DNA from: Oscillospiraceae bacterium
Lineage (GTDB): Bacteria; Bacillota; Clostridia; Oscillospirales; CAG-272
Length of the DNA stretch: 55,839 bases
Assembly: GCA_015064205.1 (NCBI GenBank)
Contig: SVSR01000001.1
Span: 1-55,839 of the forward strand
Reading direction: 5' to 3'
The notes beneath the pieces were generated by a model. The model ran no database searches. It was not told the origin of the DNA and was given only the letters and a program-made list of their open reading frames with translations. A program made the translations under genes and the position numbers. Below are positions 31,584-42,000 of the stretch, in pieces. Position 1 is the stretch's first letter; every line of letters starts with the position of its first letter.

Positions 31584-32815
31584 AAACAGATAAGAAATTC
31601 GGCCTTATAGGCGGTGTGCTCGGTCATAGCTTCTCACCTCAGATACACAATTTCCTTGGCGGTTATGAATATAAGCTCTGTGAATTAAAGAAAACAGAGC
31701 TTGAGGATTTTTTCAAAAGCTGTCCGCTTTCGGGATTTAACGTAACTATCCCCTATAAAGAGGAAGTTATAAAGTATCTTGATAAAATATCAGACAGAGC
31801 AAAGCGTATCGGCAGTATAAATACCGTTATAAAGTGTGACGACGGAAGTTTTTATGGCGACAACACCGATTACGCAGGATTTTCGGCCCTGCTCGGCGAG
31901 GGGTTGGGACGCGGAGAAAAGGCGCTTATACTCGGCAGCGGCGGCTCGTCAAAAACGGTAAGAGCCGTTTTAGAGGACAGAGGATATAAAGCGGTAGTAA
32001 TCTCGCGCTCGGGTGATGATAATTACGATAATATTTCGCGACATTATAATGCCGAAATCATTGTAAATACAACTCCGGTGGGAATGTACCCGAATAACTG
32101 TCAGGCTGTGATAAGCCTTGAAAATTTCAAAAACTGCAGGCTTGTGCTTGATCTTATATACAATCCGATAAAAACGGCGCTTATACTTGAAGCAGAAAGG
32201 CTTCAGATAGAGTGCCGAGGCGGTCTTTTAATGCTCTGCGAGCAGGCAAGGGCGGCAAGCGAGCTTTTTACGGGCGAGAAAATAGAGGGAACGCGCTCGT
32301 ATGAGATAAAAGACGCGCTTGAAAAAAGAATGAAGAATATCGTTCTTATCGGCATGCCGGGGAGCGGTAAATCATCAATAGGACAAAGACTTGCAGAGCT
32401 TCTTGGGCGTGAATTTGCCGATACAGACAAGCTTTTTGAAGAAAAATATAAAATAAGTGCCGGCGAGATGATAGAGAAGAAGGGAGCAGGCGCTTTCAGA
32501 GAGGCTGAAAGCGAAATACTTTCAGAGGTTTGCAAAAAAAGCGGACTTGTTATTGCAACGGGAGGCGGTATCGTGACCGTTGATAAAAACCGTGATATTA
32601 TCCGTCAGAATTCGTCGGTTGTGTTTACAGACAGAGCGCTTTCAGAGCTTGCAACAGACGGTCGACCGCTTTCTGCAGCTTACGGTGTACAAAAGCTTTA
32701 CAGCGAGCGCATAGACAACTATTTATCGTGGAGCGACTATAAGGTCAGCGTTCAGGGTGTAGATAAAACGGCAGAAGACATATTAAATACGCTTGGACTT
32801 GGAGAGAAAACATGA
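31580..32815 (+). CDS. Shikimate dehydrogenase-shikimate kinase fusion (AroE-AroK)
   Basis: Residues 1-250 are AroE: GGVLGHSFSPQIHN near 10-23, GFNVTIPYKE near 52-61 with the catalytic Lys, GDNTDYAGF near 93-101 and the NADP loop LGSGGSSKTV near 117-126. Residues about 254-411 are AroK: GMPGSGKSSIGQRLAE (P-loop) near 258-273, DTDK near 280 and ATGGGIV near 325. The two steps are consecutive only in part (dehydroshikimate to shikimate to shikimate-3-P), so fusion gives direct hand-over. It is one frame with no internal stop. Start and stop overlap the neighbours by 4 bp on both sides, indicating coupled translation. Confidence 0.95.
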   Translation: MKTDKKFGLIGGVLGHSFSPQIHNFLGGYEYKLCELKKTELEDFFKSCPLSGFNVTIPYKEEVIKYLDKISDRAKRIGSINTVIKCDDGSFYGDNTDYAGFSALLGEGLGRGEKALILGSGGSSKTVRAVLEDRGYKAVVISRSGDDNYDNISRHYNAEIIVNTTPVGMYPNNCQAVISLENFKNCRLVLDLIYNPIKTALILEAERLQIECRGGLLMLCEQARAASELFTGEKIEGTRSYEIKDALEKRMKNIVLIGMPGSGKSSIGQRLAELLGREFADTDKLFEEKYKISAGEMIEKKGAGAFREAESEILSEVCKKSGLVIATGGGIVTVDKNRDIIRQNSSVVFTDRALSELATDGRPLSAAYGVQKLYSERIDNYLSWSDYKVSVQGVDKTAEDILNTLGLGEKT

Positions 32816-33246
32816 AAATTCTGATTATAAACGGACCAAATCTTAATATGCTTGGTATCAGAGAACCTGATATTTACGGTGCGGCAACGCTCTCGCAGCT
32901 TGAAAAAATGGTAAGCGAGTATTGTGGCGGACTTGGAATAGAAACCGAGTTTTACCAATCCAATCACGAGGGTGATATTGTAGACAGGATACAGGCGGCA
33001 TACTTAAATACCGATGCCATAGTGATAAATCCTGCCGCATATACGCACACAAGCGTGGCAATTCCCGATGCTATAAAAGCGGTGGGAATCCCCGCAGTTG
33101 AGGTTCATCTGTCCGACGTTGATAAAAGGGAAGAGTTCAGACGAATCTCATACGTATCCCCCGTTTGCATTGCCACTGTAAAAGGCAAGCATTTCAAGGG
33201 ATATATTGAAGCGTGCGATATTCTGATAAAGCATCTTGAAAAATAA
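32812..33246 (+). CDS. aroQ: Type II 3-dehydroquinate dehydratase
   Basis: The dodecameric enzyme removes water from 3-dehydroquinate to give 3-dehydroshikimate. IINGPNLNMLGIREPDIYG at 5-23 carries catalytic Tyr22 and the flexible lid, EFYQSNHEGDIVDRIQ near 46-61 the Arg/Asn region, INPAAYTHTSVAI near 72-84 and EVHLSDVDKREEFR near 97-110 the conserved His segment. It has 144 aa, the normal size. It is the last gene of the operon and ends inside the bidirectional terminator. Confidence 0.95.
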   Translation: MKILIINGPNLNMLGIREPDIYGAATLSQLEKMVSEYCGGLGIETEFYQSNHEGDIVDRIQAAYLNTDAIVINPAAYTHTSVAIPDAIKAVGIPAVEVHLSDVDKREEFRRISYVSPVCIATVKGKHFKGYIEACDILIKHLEK

Positions 33247-33279
33247 CAAAACGGCACTAATGTGCCGTTTTGTTATTTT
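33240..33279. terminator. Bidirectional terminator between aroQ and spoVT
   Basis: A perfect 18-bp stem (33240-33257 with 33262-33279, core AAAACGGCAC/GTGCCGTTTT) around TAAT. It contains the aroQ stop and touches the convergent spoVT stop. Confidence 0.93.
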
Positions 33280-33826
33280 AACTGTCGAGCTGCTTGCCGA
33301 GGAATGTGGCGGCAGTCTGAATCAGTTTTGATTCAACGTCTGCATCAATGCGAGAGTTTGAGTCGGTTACAACCGATGCAACGCAGCCGATAAGATCGCC
33401 TTCCGAAAGGATGGGCATTGCGCAGGAAATATAGTTTGATGAATCAGAGTCGTCGGTAACGGGTATGCGTTCGCTGCCGTCGTTGTAATGATAAAAAGTG
33501 CGGTTTTCGATAATCTGCTCAAGCTCGTCGGAGAAGGCTTTTTCGAAATATTCCTTTTTAGGAAGACCGGCGCACGCGATTATGGCATCGCGGTCGCAGA
33601 TGATAACTGCCATATCGCAGGTCTTATGGAGCGTTTCTGCATACTGTGCGGCAAATCCACCCAGCTCGCCGATAGGCGAATATTTTTTGAAGATAACTTC
33701 ACCCTCGCGGTCGGTATATATTTCGAGAGGATCGCCCTCGCGGATACGCATCGTGCGGCGAATCTCCTTGGGGATAACGACGCGTCCGAGGTCGTCAATT
33801 CTTCTTACAATTCCTGTTGCTTTCAT
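33278..33826 (-). CDS. spoVT: Stage V sporulation protein T (SpoVT)
   Basis: The 182-aa protein has an AbrB-type swapped-hairpin DNA-binding domain at 1-50 (MKATGIVRRIDDLGRVVIP, REGDPLEIYTDREGEVIF) and a GAF-like domain at about 55-178 (MAVIICDRDAIIACAG, YISCAMPILSEGDLIGCVASV). SpoVT modulates sigma-G-dependent genes in the forespore, so its presence supports a spore former. AGGAG precedes the ATG. A clear sigma-G promoter was not identified; the upstream gap also carries a TATAAT without a good -35. Confidence 0.95.
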   Translation of the reverse strand: MKATGIVRRIDDLGRVVIPKEIRRTMRIREGDPLEIYTDREGEVIFKKYSPIGELGGFAAQYAETLHKTCDMAVIICDRDAIIACAGLPKKEYFEKAFSDELEQIIENRTFYHYNDGSERIPVTDDSDSSNYISCAMPILSEGDLIGCVASVVTDSNSRIDADVESKLIQTAATFLGKQLDS

Positions 33827-34045
33827 TTATTTTCTCCTGTAAATACAAAAAGTGTGTTTATAGTTTTAACGCGGATAGGGTAATTATACCGGTTCATAGC
33901 CAAATCTGACTTTGTCGGTTCATGTAAGATTTCTTACTGCACACTTATTGTTTGCATAAAGTGGCAGATTATTCGTGTGTTGTTTTATTTCCATTTATTG
34001 TTCGGGCGCTAGGAATTTATAGAAGTAAGAAAGTTGGTTCTCCAC

Positions 34046-34073
34046 TTGAATTTTATCAAATATATGATATAAT
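34046..34073 (+). promoter_or_regulatory. Promoter of the ABC-F gene
   Basis: TTGAAT (34046-34051), 16 bp, TATAAT (34068-34073), then about 50 nt of AT-rich leader. The 33827-34123 gap holds nothing else I can name; no uORF or methylase-type leader is visible. Confidence 0.6.
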
Positions 34074-34123
34074 ATATTATAGGTATTTGTATACTGTAAA
34101 TTATATTTGACCAAGGAAAAATA

Positions 34124-36028
34124 ATGATTGTTTTAAGTTGCAAGGACGTAGGGCTTGAATATGGCGATAAGACTATTCTCTCAGGCATCACTTTCGGTAT
34201 CAACGAAGGTGAGCGCGTGGGAATTGTCGGCGTTAACGGAGCCGGTAAGTCTTCTCTTATAAATATTATATCGGGTAAATACTCTGCATCAAGCGGCAGC
34301 GTTTTCGTTTCGGGCGACAAAACTATCGGCGTTCTGGAGCAGAACGCTGCTCTTGAAAGCGATAACACGCTTATCGGCGAGATGCTTTTAACCTTTCCCG
34401 AATTGCTTGCGCAAGAAAAAAGGCTTTCCGAGCTTCAGGTAAAGCTTGCCGATGCAGAGCCTGACGTTATCAGCGCATACACAAGCCTTGAAGAGCGTTT
34501 CCGGGAGCACGGCGGCTACGAATTCCGCTCTCGCTGCAAGGGAAATCTTATAAATATGGACTTTGGCGAGGATATGCACGGCATGCGTATATCCGCTCTG
34601 TCCGGCGGCCAGAAAACGCGCCTTGCGCTGACCCGTTTGCTTATAATGAACCCCGATATACTTATACTCGACGAGCCGACAAACCATCTTGACGAAGAAA
34701 CGCTCGTGCGGCTCGAAAATCAGCTTTCAAATTATCGCGGAACGCTTCTCGTTATCTCGCACGACAGATATTTTCTCGACCGTGTTACAACAAGCATACT
34801 TGAGATAGAAAATCACAAGGCTGAGCTTTACAGTGGTAACTACACCAAATTTGTTGAAGAAAAAAAGCTTCGCCGCGATTCTCTTGAGCGCGCTTACAAG
34901 AATCAGCAAAAAGAAATAGCACGAATTGAAGCGTATATAGAACAACAGCGCCGCTGGAACCGCGAGCGCAACATAATAGCCGCAGAAAGCCGCATGAAAG
35001 CGCTTGACCGCATGGAAAAAATAGACCGCCCCGAAAATGCTCCGGGCAGCATCAGGCTAAGCTTCTCCACGGCACTTGCAAGCGCAAACGATGTACTCAG
35101 CGTTAAGGGGCTTTCAAAAAGCTTTGGCGGCAAAAAGCTTTTTGACTCTTTAAGTTTTGAACTTAAACGCTCGGATCGCCTGTTCATAGCAGGGCCAAAC
35201 GGCTCGGGCAAATCAACCCTTATAAAAATACTTATGGGCTTTGAAGAGCCGACTTCGGGATATTTTGATTTTGGTTACAACATAAAAATTGCATACTACG
35301 ATCAGGAAAACCAGAATCTTGACCCGACAAAAACCGTACTTGACGAATTGTGGGACAGCTATGATGATCTAACGCAGACAGAGATTAGAAACACGCTTGC
35401 GCTGTTTATGTTCAGAGGCGAAGACGTATTCAAGCTTGTCGGCGACCTTTCGGGCGGAGAGCGCGCAAGGCTCACGCTTGCAAAGCTTATTTTGTCGAAA
35501 ATAAATCTTCTTGTGCTCGACGAGCCGACAAATCACCTTGACATAAATTCGAGAGATGCGCTTGAAAATGCACTTGACGCTTTCGATGGTACTATTATTG
35601 CCGTTTCGCACGACAGATATTTTGTCAAAAAGCTTGCAACAAGAATGTTAGACCTCGGCGCCGCACCTCCTTTGGCTTTTGACGGTACGTATGAACAGTA
35701 TCAGAGCTATAAGGCAATTAAGAGCGCACAGATAAACGAAAATGAAGCACAAAATTCCACCGGCACTCTATCCGAGGGCAAGGAGCAGTTTCTTCTGGCA
35801 AAGGAGCGCGCGGCCAGAAAGCGAAAGCTTGAAAAGAGAAAGGCTTTCGTTACAGAAGAAATAGCCAGAATAGAAAAAGAGCTCGACCGAATAGCGGACG
35901 AGCTTGCAGGAGACGCCGGCAGCGATTATATTTTAGCCCAGAAGCTTTTTGAAGAGCAAACTGAGCTTGAAGAAACACTTATGGCGCTTTATGAAGAAAA
36001 CGAAGAATACTTAAAAGACGGGAACTGA
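34124..36028 (+). CDS. ABC-F family ATPase (YdiF/Uup-like)
   Basis: Two ATP-binding cassettes lie in one soluble chain without membrane helices. Cassette 1 has GVNGAGKSS near 37-45, LSGGQKTRL near 157-165 and ILDEPTNHLD near 183-192; cassette 2 has AGPNGSGKST near 356-365, LSGGERARL near 445-453 and LVLDEPTNHLD. The charged linker near 245-310 and a C-terminal coiled coil (ARKRKLEKRKAFVTEE onward) are features of the YdiF/Uup branch. ABC-F proteins act on ribosomes in translation or confer antibiotic protection. The linker is ordinary, so a housekeeping role is more likely than resistance. It converges on queH with a 2-bp gap. Confidence 0.92.
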   Translation: MIVLSCKDVGLEYGDKTILSGITFGINEGERVGIVGVNGAGKSSLINIISGKYSASSGSVFVSGDKTIGVLEQNAALESDNTLIGEMLLTFPELLAQEKRLSELQVKLADAEPDVISAYTSLEERFREHGGYEFRSRCKGNLINMDFGEDMHGMRISALSGGQKTRLALTRLLIMNPDILILDEPTNHLDEETLVRLENQLSNYRGTLLVISHDRYFLDRVTTSILEIENHKAELYSGNYTKFVEEKKLRRDSLERAYKNQQKEIARIEAYIEQQRRWNRERNIIAAESRMKALDRMEKIDRPENAPGSIRLSFSTALASANDVLSVKGLSKSFGGKKLFDSLSFELKRSDRLFIAGPNGSGKSTLIKILMGFEEPTSGYFDFGYNIKIAYYDQENQNLDPTKTVLDELWDSYDDLTQTEIRNTLALFMFRGEDVFKLVGDLSGGERARLTLAKLILSKINLLVLDEPTNHLDINSRDALENALDAFDGTIIAVSHDRYFVKKLATRMLDLGAAPPLAFDGTYEQYQSYKAIKSAQINENEAQNSTGTLSEGKEQFLLAKERAARKRKLEKRKAFVTEEIARIEKELDRIADELAGDAGSDYILAQKLFEEQTELEETLMALYEENEEYLKDGN

Positions 36029-36030
36029 TA

Positions 36031-36657
36031 TCACGCGCGGCCTTCGTCTTCGGCCTGCTTTTTTGAAAAAGAACAGCCGCAGTAGTTCTGGCGGTATAAG
36101 TTATATTCCTTTGAAAGCTCGACTGAGCGCTTGTATCCGTTTTTCTTCTTAAAATCTGAATAAAGATAGTTTACGTTATATTTTTCGCTCATTTTTTTAC
36201 CGATCGCGTTTAAAAGGGCGCTGTTTTTCAGGGGGCTAATTGATAGTGTCGTGGTAAAAAAGTCAAAGCCTTTATCGCGCGCCAGCTTTGCTGTTTCTTC
36301 AAGCCTTAGTTCAAAGCATTTAACGCATCTTTTGCCGCCCTCACGCTCGCTTTCAAGTCCTTTTATTGTCTGATGGAATATTTCGGGAGAATAGTCGGCT
36401 AAAATCAGATCAACTGAGTTTATAAGAGGCATTTCTCCGATAAGCCGCGCTTCTTCGTTTGCACGGTAGGTATATTCCTCTTGGCTATCAATATTCGGAT
36501 TGTAAAAATATACGGTGATGTTGAAATATCTGCTTAAGTATTCAAGAACGTAGCTTGAGCAGGGTGCGCAGCAAACGTGAAGCAAGAGAGACTTTCTGAT
36601 GCCCGTTTTTATTATTTCATCAATTACGTTTTCTGTGTATTTACTGAAATTTTCCAT
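36031..36657 (-). CDS. queH: Epoxyqueuosine reductase QueH
   Basis: The 208-aa protein matches QueH, which reduces epoxyqueuosine to queuosine in tRNA. The paired cysteines HVCCAPC near 27-33, GGKRCVKCFELRL with another pair, TTTLSISPLKN, and YCGCSFSKK at the end provide the iron-sulfur and metal cysteines of this family. I start at the inner ATG (36657) since the longer frame runs into the divergent neighbour's promoter region; the ribosome site is weak, so the start is uncertain. It is divergent from the SGNH gene. Confidence 0.9.
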   Translation of the reverse strand: MENFSKYTENVIDEIIKTGIRKSLLLHVCCAPCSSYVLEYLSRYFNITVYFYNPNIDSQEEYTYRANEEARLIGEMPLINSVDLILADYSPEIFHQTIKGLESEREGGKRCVKCFELRLEETAKLARDKGFDFFTTTLSISPLKNSALLNAIGKKMSEKYNVNYLYSDFKKKNGYKRSVELSKEYNLYRQNYCGCSFSKKQAEDEGRA

Positions 36658-36699
36658 AACTTTTCTGCTTTCAATATAAATTCTGATTGGGGGGTAACA

Positions 36700-37563
36700 A
36701 TGAAGCACGGTATACTTATTTCGATTTTGGTGATATGCGTCTCTATATCTGCCGGTGTGTTTCTTTTGTTAAATATTGACATATCCTCAAATTTTGAAGA
36801 TGTTTCACATAATACGCAGAGCCCGCTTTCTGCCCGCGCCCGTACGTATCAGCCTGTGCAGGCCGACGGAGCCAGTAACAATATAATTGAGGACCCCGAA
36901 ATAGGTATACTTTATGTGCCTTACGACTATACCGCGCCCGTTGCTGAGGGCGAGCCTGCGGATCTGTCATATTTCAAACGGTGTGTGTTCATAGGGGATT
37001 CGAGAATGCTCGGCCTTGTCAGATATACTGACGTTGATCCGATAAACTACTGCAGCGAGGGCTTTTCTGTTGTTGAGTACGATAATAAAAAATTCGTTAA
37101 GATAGACGGCGGGAATTTCACGGTTAAAGAAGCGCTCAGAAAGAATAATGAGTTTGATGCCGTCTATATAGCAACGGGTATAAACGAGCTTGGTTGGACA
37201 AAGGATAAGTTTTCTGATAAATACCGGGAGATGATCGCAGATATAAAGTCTGTTGCAGGCCAAAGGCCGATATATATTCAATTGATCATGCCTGTAACAA
37301 CAGGATTTGAAACCTCAAAAATAATGAATCCGTTCAAGCTTAAAAATTCAAGCGTTGAAGTCTTTAACGAAGTGTTAAAAGAGATCGCAGTTGACTATAA
37401 AGCCTTCTTTCTTGATTGCGCATATATGTTTGCGCTTGACGACAAAACGCTTGACCCCGCAAAATCCACCGACGGAGCGCATCTTACAAAAGAAGCTTAC
37501 AAACAGCAGCTTGATTTTTATAAAACGCACGTCGTTATTACCAAAAACAGAGTCTTCGTATAA
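36700..37563 (+). CDS. Membrane-anchored SGNH/GDSL-type hydrolase
   Basis: The 287-aa protein begins with a signal anchor (ISILVICVSISAGVFLLL, about 5-25), then a Ser/Thr/Pro-rich spacer. The SGNH domain runs from about 95: FIGDSRMLGLV carries the nucleophile Ser, ATGINELGW the Asn block and STDGAHLTKEAY near the end the Asp/His pair. The active site is thus outside the cell. Such proteins act as esterases on cell-wall or exopolysaccharide acyl groups, but the substrate is unknown. GGGGGG before the ATG fixes the start; the 41 upstream codons overlap queH. Confidence 0.85.
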   Translation: MKHGILISILVICVSISAGVFLLLNIDISSNFEDVSHNTQSPLSARARTYQPVQADGASNNIIEDPEIGILYVPYDYTAPVAEGEPADLSYFKRCVFIGDSRMLGLVRYTDVDPINYCSEGFSVVEYDNKKFVKIDGGNFTVKEALRKNNEFDAVYIATGINELGWTKDKFSDKYREMIADIKSVAGQRPIYIQLIMPVTTGFETSKIMNPFKLKNSSVEVFNEVLKEIAVDYKAFFLDCAYMFALDDKTLDPAKSTDGAHLTKEAYKQQLDFYKTHVVITKNRVFV

Positions 37564-37575
37564 AGTTTGAAATTG

Positions 37576-37602
37576 GCGGCAGGATAATTCCTGCCGCTTT
37601 TT
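37576..37602. terminator. Terminator shared by the SGNH gene and ruvX
   Basis: GCGGCAGG / CCTGCCGC (37576-37583, 37590-37597) with a 6-nt loop, then TTTTTATTTA in the plus direction. It lies between two convergent genes. Confidence 0.8.
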
Positions 37603-38020
37603 ATTTATGAGAATCCATGTAGTTTTGTAATATTATCTGTGCCGAGAGGGTGTCTATTACCTCTTTTCTTTTTTTGCCGCGTGTGTCTGTCATATTAAGT
37701 ATCTGATGAGCCGCCATAGTAGAGCACCGCTCGTCAAAAAATACGATCTTAACATCTTCAAGCTCGCCCTGCAAAAGCTCGGCGAACTCGCGTATCCTTT
37801 GGGCGCGCGGGCCTTCCGAACCGTTCATATTTACGGGAAGACCCAAAACAATTTTTTTAACCCGGTGCTCTCTTGCCGCTTCCGCTACTTTCTTTGCAGT
37901 TTGCGGAAGATAGTTGCTGTAGATTGTTCCTGCGGGACTTGCCATAAAGCCGAGCGCATCGCTGACTGCGAGGCCCGTGCGAGCATCTCCAAGGTCCACT
38001 CCGAGTATTTTATCTGCCAT
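37601..38020 (-). CDS. ruvX: RuvX/YqgF putative Holliday-junction resolvase
   Basis: The 139-aa RNase H-fold protein has LGVDLGDARTGLAVSD near 5-20, VLGLPVNMNGSEGPRA near 60-75, FFDERCSTMAA near 95-105 and the C-terminal DTLSAQIILQNYM. The family is thought to process Holliday junctions or 16S rRNA ends. An upstream ATG adds 11 residues, but GGAG lies 6 nt before the inner ATG at 38020, so that start is used. The next gene in the same direction is pfkB-like. Confidence 0.92.
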   Translation of the reverse strand: MADKILGVDLGDARTGLAVSDALGFMASPAGTIYSNYLPQTAKKVAEAAREHRVKKIVLGLPVNMNGSEGPRAQRIREFAELLQGELEDVKIVFFDERCSTMAAHQILNMTDTRGKKRKEVIDTLSAQIILQNYMDSHK

Positions 38021-38119
38021 AATGATCTCCATTCCGCCGCTTACATGCGACACAAACAGTAAAATGTGAAATAATAAAGCAAAACATCCGCAGATTAAAC
38101 TTTCACGTTATATTCCTTC

Positions 38120-39052
38120 TTATATAATTTCTCTTGATTTAATAAATTCGGTAACTTCTTCTCCGCTTGGAAGAGAAGAAAAACTGCCGTTTCTTGAAAC
38201 CGTGATGGCTGCCGCTGCGTTTGCGTATCTTAGGGCAAGAGTTATGTCCCCGCATCTCAGATACTCAAGAGTGAGGGATGCGCCAAAGGCGTCGCCCGCC
38301 GCCGATTTATCGGCTACGTCAACCTCATACGGTGAAATCACGTTGTAATGGATGCCGTCGTATACAAACGAGCCGCGATCGCCAAGCTTAATAACTATGT
38401 ATTTTGCTTTGGCCTTTTTGTGAAGCTCAGAGGCTGCGCGCAGGCAGTTTTCCATAGTTGTCGGCATTATTGATGTAAAAGCATAAGCTTCGCTTTCGTT
38501 TAAAGAAAGCGCGGTTATTTCGCCTAAAAGAGAGAGGTTTATATTGTTATCGGTGTGGCAAGCATCAATAAATATAGGTAGCTCTTGCTTTCTGGCGTAC
38601 TTGCATGCTGTAACAAGGGAGGCAAACGGAATTTCAAAGTTCGCATAAAGCGCGTCGGGATAGCACATGAAAGCTTCTTCAATATCATCATTGCAAAGAT
38701 TATCGTTTGCGCCGGGATACACAGTCATTCTGCCTGCACTGTTTGCTTCTGCAAATATAACACAAAGGCCGGTTTGCAAAGCAGTATCTGTTTTCACGAA
38801 TCTTGTGTCAAGCATGCTGTTGGCATAGAACTTTTTAAGTATGTTTCCGCACGCGTCATTACCGAGCCTTGTTGAAAGAACACAGTCGCCGCCAAGCTTT
38901 GACACGGCAACTGCAACGTTTCCGCCTCGCCCGCCGGGAATAAATGCGTAATTTCCTTTTTCATATACAGTTTCGCCGGCACCGGGAATACGGTGTATAT
39001 TAAGTACCATATTCATATTGGAGCTTGCTATAACAAGTATTCTTTTTTTCAT
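38120..39052 (-). CDS. PfkB-family sugar kinase (ribokinase-like)
   Basis: A 310-aa kinase with ribokinase fold. PGGRGGNVAVAVSKLGG near 38-54 is the first PfkB signature and VDVADKSAAGDAFGASL near 245-261 the second, with Asp as catalytic base in AAGDAFG. It phosphorylates a sugar such as ribose or deoxyribose, or a nucleoside; specificity cannot be read. GAGGGG before the ATG. No sugar transporter or isomerase lies beside it, so it appears to act alone. It is in the same direction as ruvX and the large secreted protein. Confidence 0.88.
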   Translation of the reverse strand: MKKRILVIASSNMNMVLNIHRIPGAGETVYEKGNYAFIPGGRGGNVAVAVSKLGGDCVLSTRLGNDACGNILKKFYANSMLDTRFVKTDTALQTGLCVIFAEANSAGRMTVYPGANDNLCNDDIEEAFMCYPDALYANFEIPFASLVTACKYARKQELPIFIDACHTDNNINLSLLGEITALSLNESEAYAFTSIMPTTMENCLRAASELHKKAKAKYIVIKLGDRGSFVYDGIHYNVISPYEVDVADKSAAGDAFGASLTLEYLRCGDITLALRYANAAAAITVSRNGSFSSLPSGEEVTEFIKSREII

Positions 39053-39082
39053 TTATATCCCCTCTTTCTGCAAGAAAAGCTT

Positions 39083-42000
39083 TTACTTATCGTCATCATT
39101 TCTTCTAGATTTGAAAAACAACAGTAATGTTATAGTAGAAAGTGCGGTCAATACGATAATGAAACCTGATATAACTGCGGGATCAAGACGGTTTTGACTT
39201 TTATCGTCTTGTGCAAGGTTTGTAACAAGCGCTGTAAGCTCATTGTCTGAATATATGCCCGAAAGCCCTTCTATACTGCCGATGCTCAACGTTGTGTAGT
39301 CTGATGAAACGTCTTTTACAAGAATTACAACCGAGTCAAAGGGATGCTCATTGTATTCTGAGAGATCGGCGTATACAGTCTGGCTTTCAGCTCCCGTAAG
39401 AGTAACATTAACGTCGTGAATGCGTTCTTTGCCTGTGAAGCGAAGTGTAACAGGTATACTTTGTTCGCTTTCTGCTTGTGAAACTGACAGATCAAAAGAA
39501 ACCAGTGGCGTGTACGTAAAGTTTTTGCTGTTTTCAAAAAACAGTACTCCGCCAACAGAGGTCTGATCTGCGAAGTCTGAAATGCTCGCATCGGCAGTTA
39601 TCGTTAAATATCTTTTGCCTGTGCGTGAAGCAGATAGCTTTATTTCCTTTGACCCCGAAATGGGCAGTATCCTGTCTATATTTGAGTATGAATCGGTATT
39701 AAAATAGTTGTGTTTGCCCAGGGGCTTGAAGGGAAGAGAATACACGGCATCGCAATAGCTGATATTTTTTTTATGTATTTGCCCTTTGCTTACAAGTTCA
39801 TTGTATTTTTCTGTGTTAATGCCAAACAGAGATAGCTCTTCTGTGTCTCCGCACAAAAATGATCTTATAGCATAAGCTATTCTGTCGGTATATGACGAAG
39901 CGTTATCACAGTCTATAATATAACTCTTAACTTTTGTGTATCCAGCCATGTTAAGAAGACGAGAAAGTACGCTTCTGTCGGCCCCTGTATCGGAAATGTT
40001 TGTATAACCTATATGATCAATGAATATTACCGGAATGTCCTGTTCCTTAAATATTTCTGACTGAAACAGCATATCAAGAGAGCTTTCATCTGATGCAGAC
40101 AGAATTTTATTATGAGAGTTTGCGCCCGAGAAAGAATCTATGCAGATACCAAACGGGAACATGCCCTCGTCTGCTATATGTGTATACAAGGATTGCGCAA
40201 ACAGCTTTGTATCAAAACGGTTGTTTACGTTTTCGTATGACGAATACTCATACACGTCACCAAGAGAAGCGTATATGCACGTTTCAGGCAAGTGCTTTTT
40301 TGAATAAGCATAAACGAAACGCATAAGATCGACATATGATGATACGAAGTCGGTTATCGAGGTTGTACTCGTGTAGAAAAGCTCGCTTGAAGTGTTTACT
40401 GCTTTTCCTATTATAAATGAATTAACACCCGCGCCGGACTCGCCGGGCACATATCTTTCTGATAAAAACTCCACGCAAGCTCTCATTTTTGAATATCCCG
40501 AGTCTGTTGTTATGTCGGGGAAATAGCTGTCGGGTATAAAGGGCGAGTCGGCACGGACGATCTCTGAATGCTTGTCTGAGCCTATCATCAGGCGCAGGGA
40601 AATTTCGGCTCCGGCGGCTTTGTATGCGTTGATTTTTTTATCTATACTGTCAATATAAGCCTTTTCAAAATAGTATCTGTCGTCTCCGATGGTGTGTAAA
40701 TATCCGCTGAGCTCACACGAGAGCATTTTATCTATGTATATATCAACAACGGCGCTTGTTGATATGCTTTCTAATGCGGCAAGCTGTGTGGCGTTTGAAA
40801 GACCTGCCTCAAGTGCGCCCTTTTCATAATTCAAGATATCAGATTCTACGTATGAAGGAGTATCAACGAAAAGCATATATGGCGAAGATATCATAACGAC
40901 GTATTTTTTCAGTTCTCCATTGTCTGCAGGTATGCTGAATCTGAATTTTGTGGACATTCCGTGGCTTGCTATGGGCGTGGCGCTTGCATAATCGTAATCG
41001 CGTGCGTTTTCATTAAGGTTCAGACTGTATAAAAGCAACGTTGCATCCGAATATGCAGAAACGTTTGAGCGGGGAATCTTTCCTGAAATGATTATGTTTT
41101 TTGAGTCGTCGCTTAAAGTGCACTCACTGACTTCACCGTATGTAACGTATGAATCTCTTCCGTAAACGCTTGAAAATTCGATGCCGTATATTCGGATATA
41201 GCCTCCGTCGGCGGCGAATTCTAATTTGACAGCTTTTATATCAGACGGGCGGCGCACATCAAGGTTCAGAACTGTAAATTCCTCAGACTTTGGCAGGGCT
41301 GCGAGTAAAACGTCTTCCTCGCCTGTTGTGCGAAGCAGAGAAGCTTTGATGATAGAAGCATCAGAGCGGTTTTCAAGAGCTATTCTGAGTGAGTTTGAGT
41401 CCGGATCTATTATAGCTGCAACGTCAAACTCCAGAATTACAGAATCTGTTGACTCGTAAACTTCAAGGTCTAAATATGATTTGTCGGGAGCAAACGAGAG
41501 ACTTGCTCCCCAAACAGAGTACTTTTCAAAAGAGAATCTGTCTGAGAGCGCAGTATTTATTTTGTTAACAGCGGAGATCTCATCGAGTATAAAGCCGCCG
41601 TCCCACCGGCCTATCTCGGCATGAGCAGGAACGACGCCGAACTCTATGGATACAACAGACGATCTGTTGCTGTATGAAGAAATGTCGGCAACAGCCTTTT
41701 CCCATTTGCCTGCTTCGAGGCCTATTATGCTTTCGTAGTGATCGCCCCATGAGTCGTTGATTATGATCCTTAGAAAGCAGTCGTTTCGCTCGTGCATCGA
41801 TAAGGGATCTGCAAAAATACTAACCGAAAGGGATTTATAGAGCGACAGATCTATGGGACGCTCAAACTCGGCTACAACGGATCTTATGGCGGAAGCATCT
41901 GCAAACGAGCCCTCTACGGATAAAACCTTGCCTCTGTTTTGGCTTGTATCTATATCTCTGAGAGTAGTGATGCTTGAAACGGCATCCTTGGGCGACCAGG

